DNA from: JABDMH01 sp965223025
Lineage (GTDB): Bacteria; Bacteroidota; Bacteroidia; Chitinophagales; Saprospiraceae
NCBI GenBank assembly: GCA_965223025.1
Contig: CBDCVP010000023.1
Location: 310,001-374,000 of the forward strand
Direction: 5' to 3'
Length of the DNA: 64,000 nucleotides
This document shows positions 47,344 through 56,895 of this stretch, piece by piece. The notes under the pieces are model-generated. The model ran no database searches and was not told the origin of the DNA. It worked only from the letters and a program-made list of their open reading frames with translations. Within the stretch, counting starts at the first letter, position 1. Each line of letters opens with the position of its first letter. The translations under genes and the position numbers were made by a program.

Positions 47344-47361
47344 ATCATACCTGGGTATGAT
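47344..47361. promoter_or_regulatory. inverted repeat ATCATACC-TG-GGTATGAT
   Basis: Perfect 8-base arms, between the regulator and the 76-residue gene, 52 bases before the ATG. May be the operator of the MalT/LuxR protein or a terminator; an upstream half ATCATACCC lies at about 47331-47339. Confidence 0.45.
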
Positions 47362-47413
47362 GCTTTTCCTATGGTTCCATCTGATCTTAATTCCAAAATA
47401 TGGAGGTAAAAAA

Positions 47414-47644
47414 ATGAGAGAGGAAGTCCAAATAAAAGTGAAAGGCCACCTCGATAGGAAATGGGAAGACTTCTTTCACGGGATGAGCATCTCCTATGAG
47501 GAAGACACTACCTTATTTAGGGGTCGCGTAGCCGATGATGCGCAACTGCATGGGGTGCTAAATACCATCAGAGACCTCAACCTGAAACTCATTTCCGTCA
47601 CTCCTATTGATGATGAGGAAACCATGAAAAACCAAAACTCGTAA
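47414..47644 (+). CDS. 76-residue conserved small protein next to MalT-type regulator
   Basis: Start ATG 47414 with GGAGGT at 47402-47407; upstream frame to 47357 lacks a better start. Reads MREEVQIKVKGHLDRKWEDF, then HGMSISYEEDTTLFRGRV and a VLNTIRDLNLKLISV amphipathic helix plus strand, resembling small proteins found beside LuxR/MalT regulators in several phyla (from memory); function not known. No membrane segment. Confidence 0.6.
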   Translation: MREEVQIKVKGHLDRKWEDFFHGMSISYEEDTTLFRGRVADDAQLHGVLNTIRDLNLKLISVTPIDDEETMKNQNS

Positions 47645-47661
47645 CGACAAAGTCACAACAG

Positions 47662-48303
47662 ATGAATGAGCACCGTAGCATCACAGAAGTCACTCCAGCT
47701 AATGCCATGAAGGAAACCTTCTTCTGCATTAAAGACACAAAGCGACAAGGGTTTAAAGACAAACTCAGTTGGTTCGAACAGCGCCACAAGGAAGGCATGC
47801 GTATAAAAATACTCAAATCTGACGATGACAAGATGATTGGGTTTATTGAATATGTGCCGGGTAAAAATGCCTGGCGTCCAATTGGCGCAGATAATTATAT
47901 GTTTATTCACTGCATCTATATCTATGATAAAAAGGAAAGAGGCAAAGGCTGTGGTGCTGTGCTGATTCAAGATGCTGAAAAGGAAGCAAAATTGAATGGT
48001 TTGGATGGTCTGTGCGTAATGACGAGTACAGGAGGATGGTTGGCGAATAAGACCCTGTTTGAGAAAAGTGGTTTCCTTCAAACAGAAAGCAAAGATAGGT
48101 TTGAACTAATGGCGAAGACCTGGAAAAAGAATGCTCTCGAACCTAAATTATTAGACTGGCATATCCAGCAAGAAAAGTACCAGGGTTGGCACTTAACCTA
48201 TTCAGATCAATGTCCTTGGAATGAAAAATCAGCCGAAGCTATCCTGAATGTAGCTATGGATTACGGTATAGACCTCAAAGTGTCTAAAATAACCCACTAT
48301 TGA
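47662..48303 (+). CDS. GNAT-family N-acetyltransferase with C-terminal frameshift
   Basis: 213 residues. GNAT motif A in CIYIYDKKERGKGCGAVLI, with GFIEYVPG before it. The frame stops at 48303, yet the next frame continues from 48299 (IEEAKAAPSGFGVFNLLRDG, RLLEDHYLSHTRFRNIVKKEL) to a TGA near 48441. Removing one T in 'ACTATTGAAG' fuses both, so about 45 C-terminal residues are lost by a single-base insertion. The remaining GNAT core may still act. Substrate unknown. Confidence 0.65.
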   Translation: MNEHRSITEVTPANAMKETFFCIKDTKRQGFKDKLSWFEQRHKEGMRIKILKSDDDKMIGFIEYVPGKNAWRPIGADNYMFIHCIYIYDKKERGKGCGAVLIQDAEKEAKLNGLDGLCVMTSTGGWLANKTLFEKSGFLQTESKDRFELMAKTWKKNALEPKLLDWHIQQEKYQGWHLTYSDQCPWNEKSAEAILNVAMDYGIDLKVSKITHY

Positions 48304-48438
48304 AGAGGCAAAAGCGGCACCATCAGGTTTTGGTGTTTTTAATCTTCTACGGGATGGCAGATTATTGGAAGACCACTACCTCAGCCATACACGGTTTAGA
48401 AATATTGTAAAAAAGGAACTTAATATAAGCTTAGTAAC

Positions 48439-49677
48439 ATGAGATACAACACAATCATTATTGGAGGAGGCTTGGCTGGACTAACCGCCGGAGCGACCCT
48501 CGCCAAATTTGGTAAGAAAGTGCTGCTCCTAGAGCAACACTATAAACCTGGAGGCTGTGCCACTACTTTCAAGCGGGGCGACTTCATTGTAGAAGTGGGC
48601 CTGCACGAGATGAGTGGCATGACTGAGCATGGGGCTATTCCTCAGATATTTGACCTACTGGAGGTCAATGATGCCATTGAGCTACCGCGAGTCCCTGAGT
48701 TTTATGCGGCCCATTCAAAACGGGGGAAGTTTGTGTTTCCCCACACCTATGAGGCCGCCAGCAAGACCCTCATCGACAAATACCCGGAAGACGAAAAAGG
48801 CATCAGGCGGTTCTTTAAAGTGCTGGCTGGTATCCGCAAGGAAGGAACGAATTTGCCGCGTACGCCATGGAAACGCAAGCTGATGTATCCCTGGATGCCC
48901 CTGCTTCACCCCAATTTGGTCGAAGCCACGCGCCATACAGTAGGCTCCTGGTTAGACAAGTACATCACCAACGAAAAAGCCAAGTTGGATATGACGGCAC
49001 ATCTCGCTTATTGGGGTGACGATCCTTATACCCTCTCGATGTTTTACTTTGGCCTACCGTTTTCTGGCTTTGTGGAGGCTGGTGGTCGCTTCATCAAAGG
49101 AGGATCCCAACAGCTGTCCAGCCATCTTGCAGCCTACATTGAGAAGCATGGCGGTAGCGTCTTATTGGGAAAGAAGGTGGAGAACATTATAACGCACAAT
49201 GGCAAAGCGACCGCCGTTACCTTCCATGATAGTTTTGATAAAAGTCTGAACCCGGTCACTATTGCGTGCGACAATGTGGTGGCTGGCTGTGCCATTCCCT
49301 TAGTGCCGGGCTTATTGGACGAACCCTATGCGGGACAACTCCAAGAGAAAATCAATACTAAAGTCAATTCTTGCTCCTTATTATGCCTGTACCTCGGTTT
49401 TAAAACCCATTTGGATGTCTTTGGTGTGCAGCATTACTCTAACTATATTGAAGGAGATGGTATCAAGACTTTGAAAGACATTAAGCCCAACCACGAGGGG
49501 GATTGGACCAAACGCAGTTTCATTTTTGTAGACTACAACAAGATAGATTCCGAGCTGGCACCATCCGACAAAGCTGCCGGGGTCATCTGTGCCGTGGATA
49601 ACTTAAAGGACTGGGAAGGACTGAATAAGACCGACTATAAGGCCAGAAAGGAAGAAGTAGCTCAGATCCATTTCTGA
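48439..49677 (+). pseudogene. RetSat/CrtISO-like flavoprotein, 5' part (interrupted)
   Basis: First 410 residues of a FAD-dependent oxidoreductase: dinucleotide fold IIGGGLAGLTAGATLAKFGKKVLLLEQH, then GGCATTFKRGDFIVEVGLHEMSG, typical of the carotenoid isomerase/retinol saturase branch. The frame ends in IS sequence after EEVAQI. Its 3' part resumes at 50252. Tandem paralogue of 50896-52746. Would saturate or isomerise polyenes; polar context implies a membrane-associated lipid substrate. Confidence 0.8.
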
Positions 49678-50251
49678 CCAACAGACTCCCTGTCGGCGAT
49701 AAGACTATGTATTTTCCTGTGCCCTATGATCCTTATCAGCCTATCCATCAAGGCGATCCGCTCCTCACAATTGCTACTTCCCTTCTTTGGTAGCAGTGTC
49801 CATAATATTGGCACAGACCAACTCTTTCCGTTCACACTCAACACCAAAAAATTAATATCTGCTCGACCAAACTGCCAATTAGTCCTATCCAGTAATAACG
49901 TGTATGGATCCTGTACTCCTGCCAATCGTATGATAAACGGAATAAGCTCATCGAAATTGACCGATACTCCGGCAATAAATCGCTGAATTCTACGGTAATT
50001 GCTGGATCGACTTACATCATTCTGAATTGCTATGGCAACCTTGACAAGGTTTATCGTACCTACACTACTAATTGCACGTACTAAAAGGTAGAGAAATTAA
50101 CACGTCGCTTGTCCATCCCTTTAAAATGTAGTAGGAAAACCTTAAAAAATCTGCTATCTTGCACTTTCGAGACCATATTTGTGAAATTAGGTTAACTAAT
50201 TGGTTATGAAATCACAATATATGGTCTTTTTGTGTTATGTCATGTACTTAG
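49666..50251. mobile_element. truncated IS4-family copy inside the flavoprotein gene
   Basis: Nearly identical to 58620-59206 of the complete element. The right end TGTCATGTACTTAG is present, but the left 575 bases are deleted at ATCC near 49666. Flanks carry AGCTCAGAT on both sides (49659-49667 and 50252-50260), a 9-base target duplication, so the original insertion and a later internal deletion can both be read. Confidence 0.85.
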
Positions 50252-50867
50252 AGCTCAGATACTTTTAGAACGCCTGAACAAGCAATTTCCCGGCATACGC
50301 GATAGCATCGAATACTACGAAGTGTCTACCCCGAAAACGATTCAACGGTACACTATGAATCCGACTGGATCGGTTTACGGCTATGCCCAAACTCTGGAAC
50401 AAACGGGGACAAAGCGGTTTAGAAACAATTTTTTGTTACCAAACTTATATTTTGCATCGGCCTGGGCATTTCCCGGTGGTGGATTTGAAGGAAGCATCAC
50501 GGGAGGTTTTCTCGCGGCCCTGCAGATGAATAAGGATGATATCTGGTCAAGTATTGATAATACGTCCTATGTGGATCAGAGAATCGTTGCCCTGCGGGAG
50601 CGAAAAAAAATCGATGACCAGACGCTGGAATTGAGCTTTGAAAAACCTACCCACTTTCGCCACGAGAAAGGGCAGTATACCGTCCTCAAGCTCAAGAATC
50701 CGAAGTTCACCAAACTGGACGTACCCTATCGCTGGCTTCCCGTGGTTTCTCCTCCGGAAGACGAATGTATCTCGTTCCACATTGAACTGGATGGCAGCAG
50801 TTTTGCCAAGAGTTGTGAGCAACTGACGGAAGCAGACGAAACCTTGGTATTTGGGCCTGCTGGATAG
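50252..50867 (+). pseudogene. 3' part of the first flavoprotein, with FNR-like tail
   Basis: Continues the 5' part after the IS relic: ILLERLNKQFPGIRDSIEYY, GSVYGYAQTLEQTG, FAFPGGGF-type FAD-binding end, then an extra ~90-residue domain LELSFEKPTHFRHEKGQYTVLKLKNP with VSPPEDECISFHIELDGSSF, which resembles the N-terminal beta-barrel of ferredoxin reductase-like flavoproteins. Alignment by eye to 50896-52746 is strong. Ends 28 bases before the second copy. Confidence 0.8.
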
Positions 50868-50895
50868 ATCGAAGACTATTATAAAGAATGCCAAA

Positions 50896-52746
50896 ATGAA
50901 ATACGACACCATCATCATAGGAGGGGGCTTGGCGGGGCTGACTGCCGGAGCTACTCTCGCAAAATCTGGTAAGAAAGTACTCTTATTAGAGCGACACTAC
51001 AAGCCCGGTGGCTGTGCCACCACATTTAAGCGGGGTGATTTCATTGTAGAAGTCGGCCTGCATGAGTTTAGTGGCATCATGGAGAATGGTACAGTGCCCC
51101 TAATCCTCGACATACTCGGGATCAGCGAGGACGTTGATTTTCAGCAGATACCTGAATTTTATGGCATTTATTCCGATCGGTCGCAATTTGTGGTTCCACA
51201 TGGTTATGATGAGCTGACCAAAGCCCTGGGGGATAAATACCCCAAGGATGCAAAAGCCTTCCAACACCTAGCTAAATTAGTCGCTGGCATACGAAAAGAA
51301 GGGACCAAGCTGCCCACCAGTCCTTTAAAACAAACGCTGATTTATCCCTTGATGCCCCTATTGTTCCCGAGCCTGGTGGAAGCCTCTAAACACACACTTG
51401 GGTCCTGGTTAGATAAGCACATTACCAATGAAAATGCCAAACTCGACCTGTTGGGCCACATATCCTGGTGGAGCGATGATCCTTACCAGTTATCTCTGTT
51501 TTACTTTGGTTTGGTCTTCTCCGGCTATATGGAAAATGGGGCCCACTTCATAAAAGGCGGGTCACAGACCCTATCCGATGCACTAGCGGCGAGCATGGAA
51601 AAGCATGGCGGAACCATTTTGCTGGGAAAACAGGCCGAGAAAATCATTACCCAGAATGGTAGAGTAACAGGAGTCACCTTCCGGGACAGCTTTAACGAGT
51701 ACACCGATCCGGTCACGATTTCTTGTGATAATGTCGTAGCCAACCTTGCCCCACCTTTGGTGCCAGCACTGTTGGATGAACCCCATGCTAACTCCCTTCA
51801 ACAAAAGATCGGTTCCTTCACCAGGTCTATCTCATTCTTCTGCATTTATCTTGGCTTCAATACAGATGTGACAAAATTTGGGGTGAAATACTACTCAAAT
51901 GTGATGGAGGCATCCGGACTGAAGAGCTTGAAGGACATATATCCGAACCTCAGGGGAGACTGGTCAAAACGCAGCTTTGTACTGATAAATTACGGCAAAG
52001 TAGATGCCGGGCTGGCACCTCCCGGAAAATCTGAAGGGGTAATTTTGGTAGTGGATTATATCGAAGACTGGGAAGATTTAGACGAAAAAACTTATCAAGC
52101 CAAAAAGGAAGAAATAGCCCAGTTATTATTGGAACGATTAGAAAAGCAATTCCCCGGAATACGAGACAGTATTGAATACTACGAAACCGCTACCTCCAAA
52201 ACGATTCAGAAGTACACCTCGAATCCTGGCGGATCAGTTTTTGGGTATGCCCCCACAAAGAAGCAATCCGGGACGAATCGATTAAGGGATAATTTCCTGA
52301 TTCCCAACTTGTATTTTGCTTCTGCCTGGACATTCCCCGGCGGGGGCTTTGAGCCCAGTATCATAAGTGGTTTTGTGACGGCAACGAAAATGGTCAAAGA
52401 TAAGGTCTGGTCTGAGCGGGAGGCGGAAGCGTACCAGGATGACAGAATGGTGAAACTGACCGGGCGCAAGGAAAATGGCAGTAGTTACATTGAGTTGAGC
52501 TTTGAAAAACCAAAAGGATTCAAACACCAGCAGGGGCAGTACGCCATTCTTAGACTCAAGAACCCCAAGGTAACCAAACTAGACTTACCCTACCGCCAGC
52601 TTCCGGTGATTTCTCCTCCGGAGGACAATAGTATTTCGTTTCAGATCGATTTCGATGGCAGCAGCTTCGCCAAGAGTTGTGAGCTCCTGACGGAAGTGGA
52701 CGAAGCCTTGGTGTTCGGCCCGATGGCCCATAAAAATGATATATAG
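50896..52746 (+). CDS. RetSat/CrtISO-like flavoprotein with FNR-like C-terminal domain
   Basis: 616 residues from ATG 50896 (MKYDTIIIGGGLAGLTAGAT). FAD-binding Rossmann IIGGGLAGLTAGATLAKSGKKVLLLER, GGCATTFKRGDF motif, then the substrate domain with WSDDPYQLSLFYFGLVFSG, and WTFPGGGFEPSII as the C-terminal FAD loop. From about 525: YIELSFEKPKGFKHQQGQYAILRLKNP and VISPPEDNSISFQIDFDGSSF, a ferredoxin-reductase-like barrel without its NAD-binding half. An intact tandem paralogue of the disrupted upstream copy. Predicted polyene/lipid oxidoreductase, maybe accepting electrons from the flavodoxin 18 bases downstream. Confidence 0.8.
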   Translation: MKYDTIIIGGGLAGLTAGATLAKSGKKVLLLERHYKPGGCATTFKRGDFIVEVGLHEFSGIMENGTVPLILDILGISEDVDFQQIPEFYGIYSDRSQFVVPHGYDELTKALGDKYPKDAKAFQHLAKLVAGIRKEGTKLPTSPLKQTLIYPLMPLLFPSLVEASKHTLGSWLDKHITNENAKLDLLGHISWWSDDPYQLSLFYFGLVFSGYMENGAHFIKGGSQTLSDALAASMEKHGGTILLGKQAEKIITQNGRVTGVTFRDSFNEYTDPVTISCDNVVANLAPPLVPALLDEPHANSLQQKIGSFTRSISFFCIYLGFNTDVTKFGVKYYSNVMEASGLKSLKDIYPNLRGDWSKRSFVLINYGKVDAGLAPPGKSEGVILVVDYIEDWEDLDEKTYQAKKEEIAQLLLERLEKQFPGIRDSIEYYETATSKTIQKYTSNPGGSVFGYAPTKKQSGTNRLRDNFLIPNLYFASAWTFPGGGFEPSIISGFVTATKMVKDKVWSEREAEAYQDDRMVKLTGRKENGSSYIELSFEKPKGFKHQQGQYAILRLKNPKVTKLDLPYRQLPVISPPEDNSISFQIDFDGSSFAKSCELLTEVDEALVFGPMAHKNDI

Positions 52747-52764
52747 ACTAAAAAACGAGGCATT

Positions 52765-53271
52765 ATGAAAGGCGCAATTTTTTTCTCAGGAAAGTACGGT
52801 AGTACTGCACAGTACAGCGAGTGGATCAGTGAAGCCACGGGGCTGCCAGTTTTCGATATCAAGGACCCTAATGCTGACCTAGCCCGGTATGATTTCTTGA
52901 TATTAGGTAGTTCAATCTTGTATTTCAAACTGACCAATCGAAAATGGGTACAGGAGAACCTGAAGGTCCTGAAAGGCCGAGCCAAAGTGGTTTTTTCCGT
53001 GTCGGGAGCGGGTCCTAGTGACAAGCTGGAAAGATGGGTGGCCAGTTCCCTTCCAGAGGAACTACTATTGGAAGTGGAGCACGTTGCTTTGCGTGGCAAG
53101 TTGGACCATTCAAAAGTCAGTTGGTGGGTAAGAACCATTTTGTGGATGGGTTCACTTTTTAACCCTAGTCCCGAAGCCAGTAGAGACGAGCGGTATGGCT
53201 TTAACTATATGGACAAAGCCAGTATTGAACCGATTGTTGGGACAGTGCAGCAATTACAAGTGCAGGTCTGA
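52765..53271 (+). CDS. HemG-like flavodoxin-domain protein
   Basis: 168 residues. FMN-binding phosphate loop SGKYGSTAQYSEWI, then YDFLILGSSILYFKLTNRKW and VVFSVSGAG, as in menaquinone-dependent protoporphyrinogen oxidase-type flavodoxins; the long insertion in HemG is not distinguishable by eye. Probably a redox partner of the neighbouring flavoprotein. Starts 18 bases after it. Confidence 0.7.
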   Translation: MKGAIFFSGKYGSTAQYSEWISEATGLPVFDIKDPNADLARYDFLILGSSILYFKLTNRKWVQENLKVLKGRAKVVFSVSGAGPSDKLERWVASSLPEELLLEVEHVALRGKLDHSKVSWWVRTILWMGSLFNPSPEASRDERYGFNYMDKASIEPIVGTVQQLQVQV

Positions 53272-53357
53272 ATATACCTGACGCGACCAGGGATAGTACC
53301 AATGTCTAATCTTACAGCAGGCTGTTATGTTGGATGCTTTTTCAAAAATAATAAAGG

Positions 53358-53651
53358 ATGGAATATACGCTTGGAATGATCGCTATGACTCTTGGTCTCA
53401 TTGTCACCTTATTAGGTTTTCCAATGCAAATCCTCAAAAACTGGAAAACTAAAACTGCTGATGACCTATCTCTTCCCATGTGGGCATTGTCTTTTTTTAG
53501 TTCCTTGTCGTGGGTTTTATACGGCTACTTCAGAGAGCATCCAGACTATTTCCTGGTGGTACCAAGTTTGTTCGGTAGTTTTTTTGCAGGAATCATAATA
53601 GCACAAATTATTAGGTATAAAAACCAGTCAAAAACCTCAAATCATGGGTAG
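53358..53651 (+). CDS. SemiSWEET-type PQ-loop transporter
   Basis: 97 residues, three transmembrane helices (MIAMTLGLIVTLLGFPMQI, LPMWALSFFSSLSWVLYGYF, YFLVVPSLFGSFFAGIIIAQ) with the PM-Q and LSLPMW motifs of SemiSWEETs. These dimerise to carry small sugars. Its stop overlaps the start of the next gene. Confidence 0.8.
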   Translation: MEYTLGMIAMTLGLIVTLLGFPMQILKNWKTKTADDLSLPMWALSFFSSLSWVLYGYFREHPDYFLVVPSLFGSFFAGIIIAQIIRYKNQSKTSNHG

Positions 53652-54662
53652 AGTAAAAATTCCGGAGATGATGACCGTGGCTGTTTTGAACGCTTATGAT
53701 GGGCCTGATGCCATCAGCATGGAGCGAAGACCAGTTCCCAAACCGGGAAGAGACGAAGTTTTGGTCAAGGTTGCCTTTGCCCCAATTAACCCTTCAGACT
53801 TAGCGACGCTGACGGGTAATTATGGTTTCGATGATCCGACACCAATTGTCCCTGGTGGAGAAGGTTCAGGAGTAGTGGTGGAGGCCGGAGCAGGAGTTAT
53901 GGCCAGCTATTTCCTGGGGAAAAAGGTGGCCTGCGCGGGTTGGGGGACAGGAGGGGGCGTCTGGTCAGAGTATGTTGTAAAAAGTGTCAAAGGAGGCGTT
54001 TTGCCTTTGCAAAAATCTCTGAGCTTAGAGCAAGGCGCTATGTCCATCATCAATCCCCTAACGGCCAGCGCATTTATCGACATTTCTATCCGGGGGGGGG
54101 GCACAAATCCATAGTACTAACCGCGGCTGCCAGTTCACTTAGCCAAATGGTGAACAAGCTAGCGCGCAAAGCAGGCATCCTAGTCATTAATATCGTCCGC
54201 AGAGTTCAGCAAGTGGAGGTGCTAAAGGCTCACAGAGCAGAAATCGTCTTGAACAGTAATACAGAAGGCTTTCAACAACAGCTACACGATGTATGCCACC
54301 AAAACAATGCCCACTTAGCCTTTGATGCCGTAGCTGGAGAATTAACGAATCAGGTACTGAAAGCTATGCAGCAGAACAGTAAGATCATTGTGTACAGTGC
54401 CCTTTCCCGACAAAAGATTCAAGTGAGTCCCGATCAGTTGATATTTAAGAACAAACGGGTAGACGGATTCTGGCTGGGCCCTTGGATGAGTCAGAAAAAT
54501 TTGCTGAAAATCATGTGGCTATGGAGACGCGTCCAACAACAAATCCCTCACGAACTCCAGAGTACCATTCGAAAGACTTATCCTTTGCAAGATGTGAAAG
54601 GAGCCGTTCAGGAGTATACTCGCCAAATGACTGGTGGAAAAATATTACTAAGTATGTCCTAA
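53644..54662 (+). pseudogene. MDR quinone oxidoreductase, frameshifted in a G10 tract
   Basis: N-terminal 150 codons (GroES-like domain: EVLVKVAFAPINPSDLATL, VPGGEGSGVVVEAGAG, GVWSEYVV) end shortly after a run of ten G (54092-54101). The rest continues in another frame to 54662: GGGHKSIVLTAAASSLSQM (Rossmann), ITFDAVAGE-like AHLAFDAVAGELTNQVLKAM, and a C-terminal AVQEYTRQMTGGKILL. Together about 339 residues, the usual length for this family. Either phase-variable slippage, a decay mutation, or a sequencing error in the homopolymer. Confidence 0.8.
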
Positions 54663-54692
54663 TATTTTTTTCTAACGATAAAATCAAATACT

Positions 54693-54964
54693 ATGAAAAA
54701 TGAAGAGGCTTCAACGGGCAAAAAAAAAGACTTCAATTAAAACTGAGATTTACAACGCACGTAGCTGTTTACATTGGAGTTAATTTGTTACTCCTCATCA
54801 TCAATTTAAGCACCACTAGCGATCATCTATGGGTAAAATGGCCAATCATGGGATGGGGCATTGGGCTATTACTCCATGGATCGAATGCTTATATATTTCC
54901 GAGTAAGAATGCTATAACCGATGGGATGATAAGCAAAGAAGTGGAAAGAGATGAATACCTCTAG
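54693..54964 (+). pseudogene. 2TM-domain small protein, frameshifted at an A9 tract
   Basis: Start MKNEEASTGKKK at 54693 leads into a run of nine A (54720-54728); the other frame continues RLQLKLRFTTHVAVYIGVNL, LLLIINLSTTSDHLW, then PIMGWGIGLLLHGSNAYIF to a TAG at 54962-54964. Joined it gives about 90 residues with two helices as in the PF13239 2TM family. One base in the A run restores it. Confidence 0.7.
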
Positions 54965-55315
54965 GTTATTTAAGTAGTGATTTTTGGGTTATCTCCGCCA
55001 ATGCCTGAGTATACCTTTTTTTTGAAATGGCTGTACCGGGCCCGATGGCGAGAACACTCGAAGACCTAGAACTCTTGCGGACCATCTTGCGCGGGCAGAC
55101 AAAACATAGTGCCTTAATTGTCATATCTTAGCCACATAGATATCTAGGCGTTGCCCATTGCAGGGCCTCGTTCAACTGAAATGTTTGCGTCCATATGACA
55201 TATCAGGGATGTAGCCGGGCTTGTAGACTTTAAGTGATAGACGCAGACATTCCTATGAACTTACCTGTAATAATCTATCAAGATTGATAGATTGCTAAAG
55301 AATTGAACATGGAAT
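54965..55315. other. intergenic, contains a duplicated 75-base segment and the 25-base repeat
   Basis: No gene recognised. Positions 55104-55180 resemble 57192-57269 (the leader of the AraC gene) with ACATAGTGCCTTAATTGTC shared exactly. Positions 55230-55254 are the second copy of the 25-base repeat. A perfect hairpin AATCTATCA-AGAT-TGATAGATT lies at 55272-55293, 22 bases before the next start. Confidence 0.6.
55230..55254. repeat. 25-base exact direct repeat, copy 2
   Basis: Identical to 40598-40622. Confidence 0.7.
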
Positions 55316-55748
55316 ATGGAACTGAAAAAAGAATATTTAGTATCAGGAAATAAAAGAAAGATTAAAAAAGTACTTGAAGATCTGGAATATTATGGAAGAA
55401 TACATCCATTAATAAAGTCAGTGGCGAAGAAAGAAAATGAAAATTTTTGGATTCAATGAATATGAAATCATAGAAAGACCATTTAGGAGAATTCCAATAA
55501 ATATAGACTATACAGCAGAAGTAAGAATCTCAAGGAATAATATTGAATATATAATAAAAGGAATACCACTAGCCGACGCGAAAATTGAGTATGAATTGAA
55601 AGAGAAATCATTAGAAGAAACTATCGCAAAATTTAATTTATATATCGTAGGTAAAATATTTGTTGAAAGATTTCTTGGATGGAAAATGATATCAGCTCAA
55701 GATCAATTAATGGAATCACTGAATAAGGAATTCAAGAGGATTGAATAA
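55316..55748 (+). pseudogene. START/SRPBCC-like protein, probably frameshifted
   Basis: Two overlapping frames: 55316-55459 (MELKKEYLVSGNKRKIKKV, LEDLEYYGRIHPLIKSV) and 55437-55748 (103 residues: YEIIERPFRRIPINIDYTAE, IEYIIKGIPLADAKIEYELK, VGKIFVERFLGWKMISAQDQ). The first supplies the N-terminal strand and helix and the second the sheet and C-terminal helix of a SRPBCC-type fold, with a one-base change near the ATGAAAATTTTTGG overlap. Function unknown. If not broken, the second frame is a stand-alone hypothetical protein. Confidence 0.5.
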
Positions 55749-56017
55749 AATGCAGCTGATAATTAGGGATTCAAGAGATCTACAAAGTCTGTCCTGCTTT
55801 AGCAGGGACCCAATTTGAATCCTCTGTTGAGTATGTCTTTGCATGCTTTTCTCGTGAATAAATCTACCAACCAACCACAGTGAAGGTGACAAAGTGGGTA
55901 GCATACTGATCCGAAATATGGTATCCTGCTCTTTGTGACATCTCACATTTAATGTAAGTAATTTCGCTGACTTATCAGATGTCGTGGCATTTTGATGAGA
56001 AATTGAGGAGCATATTA

Positions 56018-56040
56018 GTTTGAAGTTGAAAACTTCAAAC
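56018..56040. repeat. REP palindrome type 1, copy 1
   Basis: GTTTGAAGTT-GAA-AACTTCAAAC, 10-base arms. Repeated at 56873-56895. Confidence 0.9.
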
Positions 56041-56150
56041 AGCGTGCATCTTCTTAATTGTAGGCGGTCATTCTGTATATAAATCCAAGATGGTCAAGAA
56101 CTGGATTTCAAAGAGACCGGACAGATTGGAGTTATTCTTTTTACCGACGC

Positions 56151-56175
56151 TATCTGAAGTTTGCAACTTCAGATA
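56151..56175. repeat. REP palindrome type 2, copy 1
   Basis: TATCTGAAGTT-TGC-AACTTCAGATA, 11-base arms; shares the GAAGTT core with type 1. Repeated at 57004-57028. Confidence 0.9.
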
Positions 56176-56202
56176 CATATCGTCAACAACTTCAGATCGA
56201 CA

Positions 56203-56796
56203 TCACACTACAACATATCCTTCCTGAACACCGAAATCAATGACGCAGACTTTCATCAAATAATCATCTCTACGAGCGTAATTTCTTGCGCTGCTGTAGA
56301 CATAATCGATGGCATCAGAAACAACGCCGGTCACCACAGGATTTTGGTGTATGTAATCGATTTTTGAATTAGTAAATCTTGGATGAAGGCAGACTTTCGG
56401 ATGAAAATCTCGCTGCCATAGCTGGTATTGCTTGTTATTCTTATTGTATTTGGCATGGTACTTAAAGACCATTTCCAACCAGTCCTTCCTACTTTCTTTA
56501 CCACTTTTCAACACCCATTTAAGTAGCTGCTTAGCAGTATGCTTCTTCATATCTCTTATGACTGACGATAGACCATCAGAGTGTTCTTTTGCGGTAAGTA
56601 TCAAATGGACATGACTGCTCATAATCACAAAGGCATGCACAACTAAACCTTTGTTGGTCATCCAATATTGAAAGGAATCGATGAGTATGTCCTTGCATGC
56701 TTTTCTCGTGAATAAATCTACCCAACCAACCACAGTGAAGGTGACAAAGTGGGTAGCATACTGATCCGAAATATGGTATCCTGCTCTTTGTGACAT
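56203..56796 (-). CDS. REP-associated tyrosine transposase (RAYT)
   Basis: 197 residues, Y1/HuH family. HuH motif HVHLILTAKEHS preceded by FVIMSSHVHLI, the substrate-recognition stretch VTFTVVGWVDLF near the start, and Tyr-containing ending YIHQNPVVTGVVSDAIDYVYSSARNY, with the catalytic Tyr expected near IDYIHQNPV. Single-stranded DNA transposase that recognises REP hairpins; both REP types flank the gene within 200 bases of it on each side. The intact middle copy of a collapsed tandem array. Confidence 0.9.
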   Translation of the reverse strand: MSQRAGYHISDQYATHFVTFTVVGWVDLFTRKACKDILIDSFQYWMTNKGLVVHAFVIMSSHVHLILTAKEHSDGLSSVIRDMKKHTAKQLLKWVLKSGKESRKDWLEMVFKYHAKYNKNNKQYQLWQRDFHPKVCLHPRFTNSKIDYIHQNPVVTGVVSDAIDYVYSSARNYARRDDYLMKVCVIDFGVQEGYVVV

Positions 56797-56872
56797 CTCA
56801 CATTTACTGTAAGTAATTTTGATGACTTATCAGATGTCGTGGCATTTTGATGAGAAATTGAGGAGCATATTA

Positions 56873-56895
56873 GTTTGAAGTTGAAAACTTCAAAC
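56873..56895. repeat. REP palindrome type 1, copy 2
   Basis: Identical to 56018-56040. Confidence 0.9.

Larger units (their letters stand above)
55828..56251. repeat. direct repeat 1 of the RAYT array (5' gene fragment, REPs, 3' tail)
   Basis: Nearly identical to 56682-57104, 854 bases apart. Contains the 5' end of a RAYT gene (minus strand, 55828-55946, with a deletion of one base in ACCCAACC), the intergenic part with two REP palindromes and 49 bases of the next RAYT 3' end. It shows a tandem array with the first copy truncated. Confidence 0.85.

Noticed and set aside
55170..55176. GTTCAAC as possible R'' end of a third cassette starting at GTTGAAC (40306)
   Set aside because: 15 kb away, no attC hairpin nearby, 7-base match expected by chance.
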